Of a stretch of DNA of 64,000 nt, positions 23,773-35,889 are shown piece by piece (within the stretch, counting starts at the first letter, position 1; the number at the start of each line of letters is the position of its first letter). Location: the NCBI RefSeq assembly GCF_030272615.1, contig NC_081412.1:694652083-694716082 (forward strand), in the 5' to 3' direction. The notes beneath the pieces were generated by a model that worked only from the letters and a program-made list of their open reading frames with translations, was not told the DNA's origin and searched no databases. Source of the stretch: Cryptomeria japonica. Taxonomy: Eukaryota; Streptophyta; Pinopsida; Cupressales; Cupressaceae. A program made the position numbers and the translations under genes.

Positions 23773-24522
23773 GAAAAGATAGATTTTGTCAATTTCTTTC
23801 TTGAGAAGAGGATCAGTTTTGCATGGTCCTATGCAGATATGCCTGGCCTTGATCCAAAATTAGTCCTTCATCACTTGCCATTAAAAGTAGATTCCAAGCT
23901 TATCAAACATAAACTCAGAAAGATGCATCCCCAGATGGCTCTTTTGGTCGAGGTAGAACTGAAAAAATTACTAGATGTGGGCTTTATTAGACCCATTGAT
24001 TATGCAGACTGGATTTCAAATTTAGTACCAGTTAGCAAGGTAACTAGGGGCATCAGAATCTATACGGATTTTAGGGATCTTAATAAAGCATGCCCTAAAA
24101 ATGATTTTCTATTGCCAAATATCGACACCATAGTTGACATGACTGCTGGATATGAGATGCTCTCATTGATGGATGGTTTCTCTAGCTATAACCAAATTCG
24201 CATTGCTCCTGAAGATCAACATAAGACTGTGTTCACCTATGCTTGGGGTACCTATTGTTGGAATGTGATGCCCTTTGGTCTTAAAAATGCTAGTGCAACA
24301 TATCAAAGAGCGATGACGACAATTTTCCATGATTTCATGCATACTTTGATGGAGGACTATGTTGATGACTTATTATGCAAATTTGTCACAAGAGATAGTC
24401 ATCTAGCCATCCTAGGCCCAATCTTTGACCGAATGGAAACTTATAAGCTTAGACTCAATCCAAAGAAGTGTGTCTTTGGTGTCACAGCCGACAAATTACT
24501 AGGGTACATTGTTTCTCATTGA
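23773..24522 (+). pseudogene. E2 reverse transcriptase
   Basis: The open part is 23839-24522. Typical Tat/Athila-type blocks are present: DFRDLNKACPKNDF (24067 on), LMDGFSSYNQI, WNVMPFGLKNA, and the catalytic YVDD at 24358-24369, intact. It copies the element RNA into cDNA in the virus-like particle. The frame closes with a stop at 24520. Upstream the frame crosses a stop at 23770. The RT core itself is the best-preserved stretch of the element. Confidence 0.93.
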
Positions 24523-25190
24523 GGCATTGAAGTCGACCTTGCCAAGGTTAAAGCAATAATGGACATGCCTCCTCCTTTTGATCTCCGTCAGCTAAGAAGT
24601 CTGCAAGGAAAGTTACAGTCAATCCGCCAGTTATAGCTCAATTGGCAGACAAATGTCATCCATTCCAGCATTTATTGCATAAAGGAGTCGCTTTTAAATT
24701 GACTGAGCAATGTCAATCAGCATTTCAAGCTCTCAAGGATTATCTGCTATCGCCGCCTATTCTAATGCCTCCTATAGAAGGAAAGCCATTTATATCATAT
24801 ATTTCTGCCACTAAGACGGCACTAGGAGTTCTCTTGGCCCAACAGGATGAGAATAGTAAAGAGTGAGTTATTTATTATATCAGCCGGACACTAGTGGGCT
24901 ATGAGTTGAATTATTCAACTATTGAACGGGCATGTTTAGCAGTAGTCTTTGCAACACAAAAGCTTTGACACTATATGTTAAGTCATCAGACATTGCTAGT
25001 TGCAAAAATTGATCCCTTGAAATAATTGCTTAGTAGGGCAGCTTTGACAGGTTGCCTAGCAAAGTGGGTGATGATCCTTAGTGAGTTTGATATTGAGTAC
25101 ATGGAGCGAAAGGCAATAAAAGGACATGTCATAGCAGATCAACTTGCAGAGGCTCCAATTTATGATGATCATCCCATGTTGACCGATTTT
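24523..25190 (+). pseudogene. E2 RNase H I domain
   Basis: Follows the RT thumb (LRSLQGKLQSI, about 24590). At about 24631 one base is missing and the frame moves to the one used by all later domains. Conserved connection and RNase H segments follow, such as FQALKDYL, GVLLAQQD, YYISRTL and ERACLAVVFA. Stops lie near 24865, 24967 and 25023. The usual Tat ending GH-x-[IL]-ADQLAEAP is seen at 25120-25160. It degrades RNA in the RNA-DNA hybrid. Confidence 0.85.
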
Positions 25191-25806
25191 CTGGATGAAT
25201 CAGTCTTTGCTCTTACATCTTCTAATGAATGGAAGTTATACTTTGATGGATCCCATACCAAGTTCGGATCCGGAGCAGGCATATTGTTTGTCACCCCTCA
25301 AGGTGATGCTATTCCCAAGTCCTACAGAATAACTTTTCATTGTACCAATAGCATTGCAGAGTATGAAGCACTGGTCACGGGACTCCAAGTAGTGGTCCAC
25401 TGGAACATCACACATTTACAAGTCTATGGAGATTCTTAATTAGTCATCCATCAATTGAATGATGACTACGAAACAAAAGATGAAAAGCTTATTCCCTACA
25501 AGAATATGGTAGATTTCTTCAAGACAAAATTCACGGCTATCCATTTCAGTCAAGTTCCAAGAATGCAAAATAAGTCGGTAGATGCGATGGCTATGATTGC
25601 TTCCATGTTGAATATGCCCCACAATATGGACAAATGTGAATTTTTGGTTAAGCAGTTGCTTGTCCCTTCTTTCGAAATTCCGATAGCAAATGTGATGTGT
25701 GTTCTTGTTGGCCCTAACTCCCGATGGTACAATGACATCTATCAATATTTAAAATCCCAAATCTTACCACCTAACCTTTCCGCTAACCAATGTCGAGCCT
25801 TCATCT
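25191..25806 (+). pseudogene. E2 second RNase H (aRH)
   Basis: A second RNase H fold begins at LYFDGSHTKFGSGAG (about 25235) and continues with NSIAEYEALVTGL, VYGDS and VDAMA, which supply the Asp-Glu-Asp-Asp set. The archaeal-like extra RNase H before integrase is known from the Tat lineage of plant gypsy elements and defines E2 as a member. Stops at 25437 and about 25806 break it. Confidence 0.85.
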
Positions 25807-26984
25807 GACAGATAGCCAAATATGTCATCATTGCCGACACCCTTTACCGTCATTCCTTTGACCATACCCTCCTTAGGTGTTTAGATTCTGATGAAGCACA
25901 AATGGCTTTACATGAAGTTCACGATGGTATATGTGGGGGCCATTTCAATGGTCTGAGCTTAGCCAAAAATTTGATTCGTGCTGGGTATTATTGGCCCACT
26001 CTGGAAAAGGATGTTCATGATTTTGTTAAGAAATGCTACAAATGCCAGATCCATGGAAATTATATTCATGCACCAGCCCAAGAGCTTCATTCTGTCATAT
26101 CTCCGTGGCCCTTTTCTCAATAGGGATTGGATCTTATTGTCAAGATTCACCTGACATCTGCAAATGGACACAAGTTCATCATTACAGCAACATAGTACTT
26201 TACAAAATGGATTGAGGCTATCCCCATGACCTATATCACTAGTGTGCAAATTTCAAAATTCCTACTGAATTATATCATATACCGATATGGGGTTCCCCTT
26301 GCCATAGTCACAGAGAATGGCCGTCCCTTCAAGAATAAAGATGTCAAGGAACTCTATGCAAAGTTTCATATCCAACACCATTTTTCTAGTCCATACTATC
26401 CACAGGGTAATGGTCAAGCCGAAGCATCAAATAAGACCATTATCAAGACCCTGAAAAAAGTTGTCAATGACGCTGGTCGAGATTGGCATGTATAGTTGAA
26501 TCCAGCACTATAGGCTTATCGCACTTCTATCTGCACACCTACTGGAGCAACACCTTATTCTTTGGTGTATGGTGCGGAAGCCATTTTACCCTTGGAAGTG
26601 GAGATTCCTTCTTTGCGTGTTTCCTTGCAACATCTAATTGATGATGAAATGCACAGAGTCTCTCGGTTGCATCAGCTTGAGATGTTAGATGAGAAGTGTC
26701 AGACAGCTCTGACACATTTGCAAGCATATCAAAATCGTCTCCGTTGTTCTTATAATAAGAAGGTCAAAGGGCGACACTTCGAAGTGGGAGATCTAGTTTT
26801 AAAGGCAAACCCCAAGAATGCACAATCTACTAACATCATCAAAGGCAAGTTTGAACCTAATTGGGTTGGGCCTTTTATAGTGACTGCAACCTATGGCTCA
26901 GGGGCATATCAGCTTGCCACTCTAGAAGGTGAACCTTTGTCTGATCCTGTTAATAGCATGCACCTTCACAAGTACTGGGCATAA
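25807..26984 (+). pseudogene. E2 integrase
   Basis: The zinc-binding part is at 25905-26060 (HEVHDGICGGH ... CYKCQ). The core shows the first Asp in GLDLIV (about 26128). The second catalytic position is Glu rather than Asp in IVTENGRPF (about 26308). The Glu is kept in GNGQAEASNK (about 26410). A C-terminal beta-rich domain (VGDLVLKANPKN, WVGPFIV) ends the polyprotein at 26982-26984; no chromodomain is seen. Stops near 26121, 26192, 26494 and 26510. The Asp-to-Glu change alone would be expected to cripple strand transfer. Confidence 0.88.
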
Positions 26985-28483
26985 TTTTCTATCAGCACTT
27001 TTTCAAATATGATCCTGAAAAAATACAAAAAAATCAAAAAGCTCAAAAAAAATACAAAAAAAAGTGAAAAAAGAGAAACAAAGAAAAGAACAAAAAAGTA
27101 AAGAAAAATGATTTGCCCTCTAGTGAAAACTTGGCAAACAAGCGCTTTGGGCAAGTACCATGGTGAAAAATTGGCAATCAGGTGCCATGTGTAATGAGAT
27201 CATTGCTCCGTCATCTGTCATGACCTCTAGCTATGTTATCAGGTCTATCTTTGTCATGACCCAATGTTCTGTTCTAGGCCTGTGATTGGTCAACATCATT
27301 GTCTTGCATACTCCGGTTTCTTGTGCATATGTTTCAGTCCTGGTCTCTATATATGTCTCTCCGATGTGCATTGGGTGTGTTCCCCTTGTCATGATCAATC
27401 ACTAGAACTTAAAAAATTGCAAAATGTCTTGAAATAATCCAAAAAAATTGAATAATGTCCTGAAATAATTAAAAAAAACTGAAAAATGTCCTGAAATAAT
27501 CCAAAAAAATTGAAAAATGTCCTGAAATAATCCAAAAAAATTGAAAAATGTCTTGAAATAAATCCAGAAAAAAATAAAATTGAAAAATGTCCTGAACAAA
27601 ATCCCTAAAAAGTCAAATAAAGTCCTGCAAAAAAATGAACACAAAAAAATTGTACACACTCAAAAAGAAAAACAAAAAAAAATATATCCTCTTGGTGCAT
27701 AAGACAAATCACTGAGTATACATCCAACGACACGCAATCACACACCGTGCTTTAATGAAATCATGCATAAACAGATGAACTTTTTCAATCAAACCAGACA
27801 TTCAAACTGATCACAATTGTCTTCTCAATCGAATGTCAGCATCAATATGATTTGTCCTTGTCACTACTATCATGGGTCTTATACAGGGTGTGGTATGCTC
27901 GAAACCAGACTATGTCCTGTCTTAGACAGGGTACCACATGTCCTAAAACCAGACAGCATGATCATCCTATCAATGCCTTCAACTTTTGACAATGAAGATC
28001 AAGATGTTTGTTTGACTTGTTGGAATTAGTGAGTCTTATCATTTATTGATTTATTTTTGATCATGTTCCTATGTTGCTCGATGATGTCACTGAGTGATTT
28101 AGAGTGACCAGGATGGTTCATGGTCCCCTTTTTTCATTTTTTTTTTGGTTGTGATTGCTGTTTGTGGAATGTTTGTTACAACTTGGGGCAACTATATCAT
28201 TGGGTGTCTGTGATAAGTACATTCACTTTGTGAACGCCGCACATACCTCGACCCTTGATGTATGCACCCTAGGATGCTTCACTCATTCCTTGTGTGCTAT
28301 GTGTCTGTATTTTGCAAAAAGGGTTGCGTTTCAGCTCTGGCCTTCAATGCCATGATGCTATGCATCCTTTTTGCTACATTAAATAAAGGTTCTCACCTAC
28401 AAAGTGCATTACTTGAAGCAAGTTTTTCTTCGTCTCTAACTATCCTCTATCTCATTTGTTCTTACTAACATTTCTTCCATCTG
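26985..28483 (+). other. E2 3' region, proximal part
   Basis: No gene. It aligns with A 5990-7725: purine run (27020-27110), two copies of a GAAAA-x-TTGGCAA-type motif (27125, 27164), the A-rich minisatellite (27404-27640) and the conserved block (27860-28030). Homology with A ends near 28483 and resumes at about 40003. Confidence 0.75.
27404..27640 (+). repeat. A-rich ~30 bp minisatellite of E2
   Basis: Units of the type GAAATAATCCAAAAAAATTG then AAAAATGTCCT, about seven copies, more regular than in A. Confidence 0.87.
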
Positions 28484-28750
28484 TTCGGATAGTCAGTTCG
28501 GTCTAGTGTTTCGATTTCCCCAAATACATATGCTGCATCCTACATTCATTGGTTAGTACATTTGTATTATATCAAACATCACATCGAGCATCATATCAAG
28601 CATTTTATCCATTTCATATTATAAATGCATCAAAAACACAAAAAAATATATCCATACATGTTACACAATGGTACACGAAACCTTGCATAAGCCATCCATA
28701 CATCGAAAATAACCATAAGCCATAACACATTGCATCCCATCATAACGTTG
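28484..28750. other. E2-specific segment left of nested E3
   Basis: No gene seen. Short CATC/CATA-rich words. With 37546-40002 it forms the part of the E2 3' region that A lacks; in the PMD orientation this would be downstream of that ORF. Confidence 0.5.
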
Positions 28751-28755
28751 TATAT
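28751..28755. other. Target-site duplication TATAT, left copy of E3
   Basis: TATAT flanks E3 on both sides (28751-28755 and 37541-37545), which fixes the LTR ends at 28756 and 37540. Confidence 0.92.
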
Positions 28756-30436
28756 TGTGTAGGGGAAAAAGTGACACTAAGCAAACATGCCCTAATCTCA
28801 CTTTCAATCACACACTTGTGGAATACGAAAGAGACTAGAGGTATCACACAATTGGCTACTTCTTTTTGTGGAAGAGAGAGCCACGGGCTACCTATTAGGA
28901 TTTCTATTCCTTTGTTGCAAATGATAGATAAAATGATGCAAGTTCAACTACTAGCCCTAGAGTGCAAGTGTGAAATAGTAACAAGATTACAAGATTGAGA
29001 TTAAGTGATGAAAAGCTATAAACACAAGGATAATAAGGGAATGCAGATGTGTACCTGGGGTTAAAATCTAAGTGGAAATGTTCAGGACGGGGGCACGGGC
29101 GCCACTGTCCTGATTCTGCACCTGAAACTGTTATTTTGCAACCTGAAAAGCCGTCAGAAAAATGCTGAAACTGCTATTTGACAGAAGGACCAGGGCACCC
29201 AGTGCCCCTGTCCTAGGGACCAGGGCGCCTAGCGCCCCTATCCTGGTAGGACCAGGGTGCCCCACGCCCCTATCCTGGTATTTTGCTTTGCAATTTGGTG
29301 TGAAGTTCAGTCTCCGTCTGCTTCCGTCGGATCTGCAACTTGCGGTGTCGTCCGAATCCTGAAACCTGCACTTATATCTGAAAAGGTATGGTGGGTGGCT
29401 ATATAGGGTTTTGCCTTAGTCAAACACCCGCTTTGGTGATTTCCACCTCCATGAATAGCCAGGTTGTATAGTAAAAGTTGTGTGTGCAGACCTTGTGTGT
29501 GTGCAAGATCCTAAAATGCAAGTAAGCAAGCTAGAGCAACCTAGAAAGTAAACCCTAATTGCTTGTAAATGATAATGTAAATGCTCCAAATCAAGATGTA
29601 AAGAGATCTAAAGCATGAATACAAGTGATATAATGAGGCTTATGCAAAGACATGAAAACAACATGAAATCATACCCAACCCCAAGGGAGGGGTACAAGCC
29701 AATCTTCAGTCGGTGATCCCTTATTGTTCTTCCATGTCTTCAAAGCCCTAAATGGATGAATGAAATTGATGAATGCTTGATGGATGGATGTTGAATTTTG
29801 TTGAAGTCTTCAAAGATCTGCTCTTTCGCTGCATAGAAGGCCCTTGAAACCAAAGAAATCTGGATCCTTTCAAATGAAGAAAGAGAGCTCTTATATATGA
29901 AACCCTAGGTTTTAATTTCAACTTTTGGCCGACCTAGAGATTGAATCTCCCACCAATTTCTTGGGGTTAAGCTTTATTTTATGATTGGATTGCGCTCCTA
30001 AAATTTCGGGAAAAATGTCTGGGACCATGTGCACTCCGGGCGCCATGGTCCTCTCCGGGTGCCATGGTCCCGACAACTTTTCACCAAATTTTCAGGGCCG
30101 TCGGATATGATGATTTTAGAGAGAATCCTGAAGTTATAGCTGATTTTGAGATGTTTTGACCCCCGAAATCAAGCCCCCAAGTTCAAAATAGGACCTAATT
30201 AGGGTTTTTGATTAAATGATGTATTGGAAGAATAAAATGAAAGGGGCACACTCTAATGAAAGGGCCCAACTTTATGATGTGGAAGATGATGAAATAAAAC
30301 CTTATACCTAATTAATTTAATTAATTAAGTGCTAAAGGGGAAATGCAATGCAAAATGCAAAATGTGCCAAGGCGGGTGCTAAACTAGGTGTGAAATTGTA
30401 CTGCTTTAGCAAGTGCGTACAATTTATGATGCTACA
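28756..30436 (-). repeat. E3 3' LTR (left copy, 1681 bp)
   Basis: On the plus strand it begins TGTGTAGGGG and ends GATGCTACA. It contains a GC-rich patch at 29200-29275 with three palindromic GGACCAGGGCGCC-like units and a second palindromic patch GGGCGCCATGGTCC at 30040-30075. The right LTR has one unit fewer in the first patch, which explains the length difference. Confidence 0.92.
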
Positions 30437-30452
30437 TTTAGCCCCCACTTTA
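30437..30452 (-). promoter_or_regulatory. Polypurine tract of E3
   Basis: On the minus strand TAAAGTGGGGGCTAAA directly precedes the 3' LTR start TGTAGCATC. Confidence 0.8.
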
Positions 30453-32328
30453 GTGGTCATATGAACACTACGCGCATATGCAAGCTAAAGTACAGAAAAG
30501 TAAACATTATTTGAAAAAGGATATATCCATAAGTCTGTCAAACGAAGCCCCCAGCGGTATCTGCAGTACACAGTTAGGAACCACAACCTACAAAACCACA
30601 TGTTAGATCACAAAATCACCTAATGCTTACTAAGGAAGGTGATGAAAATTTGAGGGTAGCTATATGTCCCCCCTGTTTCGGCTTGCTAATTTTAGTGAGT
30701 TGAAAAAGGGTATCATGTTTACCACTTCGAATTGTTAAAGAATATTGATAACAAATGCTCACAAGAAGATTTGATATGAGATCAAAAACTAATGGAGAAT
30801 CATTTGGTAAGAAAGAGGACTAAATCTCAATTCTAACCCAACAAAGAGTGTGAGGATTTGAGAGTTCTCTAACACAAGATGAAGGATGTAAATGGAAACA
30901 AAATGCAAAGAGAAGAAAAGAAAGATAAAAAAGCATGAATACACACATTGGTGATCCATGAGAAGAATAGTGAGAGAGAAAACATGGACTTCTCGCCCCT
31001 AGATCTTGTCTAGGTGATCCATGGGAAAAGGACATGGAAAACTAGCCCCTAGAGTCTGTCTAGGTGATCCATGTAAGGGAGGAGAGTGAGAAAGTCTAGC
31101 CTTATGCCGCTAGTTCCACTCAACCTCCTGCATGTGTGTGTAAGGGAGGTTAGAAGCACCTCATAGGAGTCTATGCCCGAGTATGCTACAACCTGTATAT
31201 GTATAGTACCAAAGTGTGACATCTCGCTCTAAGAGTCTGTGCTCTGGTTCCGAGAATAATCACCTTGCATAAAAGAAAAAATGGAGACACCTCCCTCTAA
31301 GAGTTTGTGCTCTGGTTCCGAGAATGACCCATTGCTCAAAAAGTGTAATGTTTATGTCATAAGCAAAGTAGAACAAGGATACCTACCTTCATCACAAAAG
31401 AAGATACCCCAAAAAATGCAACAATGTCATAGATCCAAGCAAGAGAGTTTTGCACTCTTTAAGCAAGGATAAGATAGTTGAAAAGGGATATCTTGTAGTA
31501 TGTGTAAAGGAGATCCTTAGAGGAGAAGAGATCTTTGTACAAAAGACACCTATCCCCGAGAGGAATTGTGTTAGACAAATATAACATCGTCTAGAATAAT
31601 ACAAAGAAGAGAATAAGAATGCAATACTTCCTTCTTTTGTGAGGTGAAAGTGATTCTTAATGAAGGATGACGCTCTTTTTAACCCAATTGGGAGAGTGAA
31701 TTCATTATGGATGTATTTTACCAAGTGCAAAAGAGGTTGTAGTCAAGGAATTACACCTCTTGTAAGAGAGAATCCTTGAAAAAACAACAACATTTGCATA
31801 CAAGGAATAACATCAAGTAATAAAGTTCACACCATCCATGAAATAGGAAAAAGTGGATCCTTAGATAAGAAATAAGGAAAGATCATTGCCTCCCAAGGAT
31901 AAGGACAATGGGAAGGACTTACACAATCTTCTAGAGGGAGATTTAGACATAAGCAAAATGTACTACATACTCACATGAGTTCATGCAAGCAAGACATTAG
32001 TGTATGTAAAATGCTCCTCACAAGAAGTGGGTAGGATAAGAAAGAGAATACACATCTTCTCTCATATCTAGGAAAAGAGGATTCTAAAGAAAAGATGATC
32101 AATATTTCTACACTATTACCCCAAAGGGAAATTTTAATCATAAAAAGAAGAGATGTATGAAATCACTCTTGTCCCCATAGGAACAAGAGATAACATGGAA
32201 AATTAGGCTATTATGTTGCTTCAAAATTATGATTGCACTTGAAATTGTACCATCATGAATGACAATGAGCCCCCAGTAAATGAGCTACCAATGTCACATA
32301 ATGATGAGCAACATAATAGCCATTAATG
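30453..32328 (-). other. E3 3' untranslated region
   Basis: No convincing gene. Two short tandem duplications: CCCCTAGA...GTCTAGGTGATCCATG units at 30954-31076 and AAGAGT-[CT]-TGTGCTCTGG units at 31231 and 31300. The rest is A/G-rich on the plus strand. Confidence 0.65.
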
Positions 32329-35300
32329 TTATTTAAAGACATGATAGATTGGATGAGGTATTTGAATATGACATGCTAAATGCTCAACTATAAGTGAGAT
32401 CAAAAACATGTATAAAATGATAAAAATTAAAGAAAGAAAGTTACGAGAAATCTTAGAAGAGAGATGAGTGTAATTTATTAGAGCCTTATGCCTAGAGGAA
32501 AGGACTTTATGATGAATAGGAAATAAAGATTCATAAGTGGATTTAGAAATTTGAGGGGAGTCATAAAGAGATTTGTTCATCGCCAAGATTTCCTTATGAG
32601 GGGAATGAGAGTTGATAGAAGTAGAAGATGATTTAGTTGAAGTGAGATCATCATCACTACTAAATATAGCATTCACATTGAGAGATGGTCTTTTAGATGC
32701 TTTGGTGGGCTTAGAAAGATTATATCCAAGTCCAAATGAATATTCATGCATGTTATGTTCTAAAGGAACTTTAATTCCTTGTTCATTTGCGCCACAACCA
32801 TTTCCACTATAGCCACTCTTAGCCAAAATATGAAAACCATGACCATAACGATTGGCCATTTCAGAAAGAAAAGGTGGTTTTTCATAAGACAAAGAATCAA
32901 ATTCTTCAGAATTAGAGGTGTGAGGAGAAGAAGTTTGAGAAGCGGCCACAAAATTATTGCTCATAGGTTCAAGTAAGACTAATTGATCTCTAGTTTCTTC
33001 CTTCTTTTTAACTTTAAGCTCTCTAGGAGGAACCCTATACTCACCTACAAAGGTGGGATTAAAATCAAGAGATCCCCAATCGTCTTCTGTGAGAACCTTC
33101 TCAGGATCAAAAGCCTTTTCATGTGTAGATTCAAGTTGAGAAGAATCTTCTTCAGGAACTTCAGACTCATCCAAAGAATTTTGATTATCAGAGGGTGATG
33201 ATTCATCCATAGGTATCTTGTTTAACAAGTCATCACTAGAAGAGGAAGGCTTAGAAGAACTCCCTTTGGAAGTAGATGTTTGCAAACAAGCTTGAAAATT
33301 AGTATCACCTATCAAGGTATATGTCTTATTATTATAAATAAATTTAACTTATCTATGCAATGTAGAGGGGACAGCTTGCATACTATGAATCCAAGGTCTC
33401 CCTAATAACAAGTTGTATGTTAGATTTCCCGACATAACATGGATAGGAGTAGGCAAAGTAACAGGTCCCACTGTGATGGGTAAGGTGATAATACCTAATG
33501 AAGACTTAGCCACATTATCAAAACCTCGAATGGGATGAGAGTCAGGCTCTATAAGGGATGTATCCACATTCATCTTATGCAATAGATTAATGCTACACAC
33601 ATTAAGGCCAGAACCATTATCTACCAGTGTTCGTCTTATAGCAGTGTCATTTATGATAACCACAATCATCAAGGGATCATATTGATGTTGAATTTCACTA
33701 GTAGGCAACTCATCTTGAGTAAACACAATTTGAGCTTTAGGATTCATCACAGAGTTAACCAAAGACACTATATTACTAGATGTATTAGGTGGAGGAACAT
33801 TCAAATCTTTCAAGGCATCTTGTAACATTCCATGATGAGCGGAAGAAGTTTGGATCAAATCCCAAAGGGATATCTTAGCAGGAGTAGTTTTAAGTTGTTC
33901 TATAAGATCATAGTCCTTACTAAGCATTTGTGAAATACGAGGAGCTTGGGGAAGAATAGGTTGGGAAGGAGGAAGTGAAGTTGGGATAACTGGAGGAGGA
34001 TTAGGCTGCCTATTATTTCTAGTATTATAAGTATGGGCAACCACATGATAACTCTCTCTAGTCAGTTGCTTAGCATACTCATAAGGGCTCTTAGTAGAAT
34101 AACCTCCTTGCACAGTAATAATAGGTTTCTTAGGAGTGCAAAAAGAATCATTAGCATAACCACCTTGAACCACTAAGATAGGCTTATTTAAAGGTTGAGA
34201 ATTTTGAGAAGGACAAGCACCTTGGACAGTGAAGAGAGGTTTGTTAGGTGTTTCATTTACATGTATCAAATTGATTGAGGATGGTTGAGAGGAATGAACA
34301 AAAGTGTTGGAAGAATTATAGATAGTCTTCTCTTGCACTAAAATCTCATCATGGATTAAATCAATTTTAGGAGAGAGACAAGGGGTAGGCATTGATGTTC
34401 TAGTAGGCAGAGTAATACTAGGAAAGGTCATATCATCCTCTATCATCAAAGGGTCTACATGGGGAATAAACTCTCTAGGAGAAGGATCAACATTACTCTC
34501 TAAAGTCTCACTTTTGAGAGGGAAATATTTGAAAGAGATGTTAACCATCTTGCTTTGAACTAGGGTATCCTTATGAGTAGAACCAAGTTGAGGAGAGGGA
34601 GATGCTTTATTTTTAGAGGGAGAATAATTGAGATTCAAGGAAGGTGAGAAACTATCAAGGGAGTTTTCAATCTTGATTTCATCCCCTTTGGCTAGGGTTC
34701 TCTCATGGGGTAGAGAATAATCTACACCTTCTTCTAATGGTTCATGGTTCATCCCAAATAGCAAAGTTGTTGAAAGGAATGTTTGAAGTATTGTCAATTT
34801 CGGGAGAGGAGATAACATTGTTTATTAATTCCTCATCCTTAGGAGGGAGAGCATCAATAGATGTGTTAAACTCATCCTCTTTCCTCAAAATATGTTCAAT
34901 ATGATCTTTAGGGGAGAGAGAATTAAGGAAATTGCTTATTATTTCATCTTCTTTCTCTAAGGGATGCTTATGGGTAAGACAAACTTTAGGAGAAGGGTAA
35001 GCATTTATCATTAACTCATCATCTCTAGTGGGAATTTTGTTGGAAAAGGAAATGCCATCACTAGGAAATGTAGGGATAATGTCATCTTCTTGCACAAAAG
35101 GATCCTCATGAAGGGAGTGTTTTTTAGGAGGGACATGAACATATTTCTCCAAAGATTCATGCTTAGGAAGGAGATCTTTGAAAGAAGTGTTCATAACCTC
35201 TTGTTGCACTAACATGCCCCCATTGGAAGGACCAACTTTAGGAGAAAATAAGTCAATGTCCATCAATACCTTTTCACTTAGAGAGGCATCATGTAGGGAA

Positions 35301-35551
35301 GGTGAAGTAAAATTAAGAAAGGTGTTTATGATATCATTCTCTTCCTCTAGGATAGCTAAATAGGAAGGGCACATTTTAGGATCACTCTTAAAGTCTTCAT
35401 CCTTAGAGCATGGGAGAGTCTCAAAGGGATTGGTAGAAACTCTTCTAAGCACTAAAATGTCATTATAGATGGGTGGAGGTTCTTTAGGAGAAGGAAAAAT
35501 TGAAACAAGGGAAGCTAACCCATTATCACATCTATGAAATGAATGCATCAT
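32329..35551 (-). pseudogene. E3 repeat-rich protein with aspartic protease and G-patch
   Basis: Starting at 35551 on the minus strand, about 500 residues carry imperfect repeats of ~38 residues (SPK..., HxDxLVQEDE-II, LPxxE), then three NKPI-[LI]-x-VQGGY units. The protease follows at about 33621 with VDNGSGLNVC and LLLGRPWIHSM about 70 residues later. A G-patch-like segment lies at about 32860-32760 (GHGFHILAKSGYSGNGCG). Two breaks disrupt it: a frameshift from a 7-base tandem duplication (34739-34752) and an in-frame stop at 33349-33351. No nucleocapsid knuckle, RT or integrase. The protease-G-patch order matches E2 (21838-22923), so E3 descends from a related gypsy element. A role as a capsid-like scaffold is possible but not shown. 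Confidence 0.82.
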
Positions 35552-35868
35552 GACAACAATTTTCCTCTTTCAAATGACAACACATGCAAAATAGAAGGAA
35601 ATGTTTAATTTTAACCAATGAAAGAACTTAGAATGTAGATTTAGAAAATGAAATTTATGATTCAAATGAGCTCCTAAATCAAATTTGAAATTATTGATCC
35701 CAATTAAGCTATCCACAAGTTCAACTTTGAATTGAAAAATTAAGGTTTTTAGCAAAAATTTCCTCTAGATTTTTGAATCTTGCAAAAACTTGTAAATACA
35801 AATTTGATTTTGAAATAGCATAAACACTCAAATTTGAAAACATAAATTGGAATTAGAGAAGATTGGAA
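35552..35868 (-). other. E3 leader, short
   Basis: About 320 bases between primer site and coding start, far shorter than the 2-kb leaders of A and E2, and without the phased repeat. Nothing else seen. Confidence 0.6.
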
Positions 35869-35886
35869 TTCACGTCAGGTTCACCA
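35869..35886 (-). other. Putative primer-binding site of E3
   Basis: On the minus strand TGGTGAACCTGACGTGAA lies four bases inside the LTR and matches the A site (889) except at one base. Confidence 0.75.
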
Positions 35887-35889
35887 AAA

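Noticed and set aside
18739-26984. Stop-codon pattern as proof of a targeted C-to-T mutation system
   Set aside because: TAA, TAG and TGA can all arise by transitions from CAA, CAG, CGA or TGG, so the stops alone are no test; a consensus of other copies would be needed.
27402-27659. Phe-rich minus-strand ORF
   Set aside because: It is the complement of the A-rich minisatellite and has no independent support.
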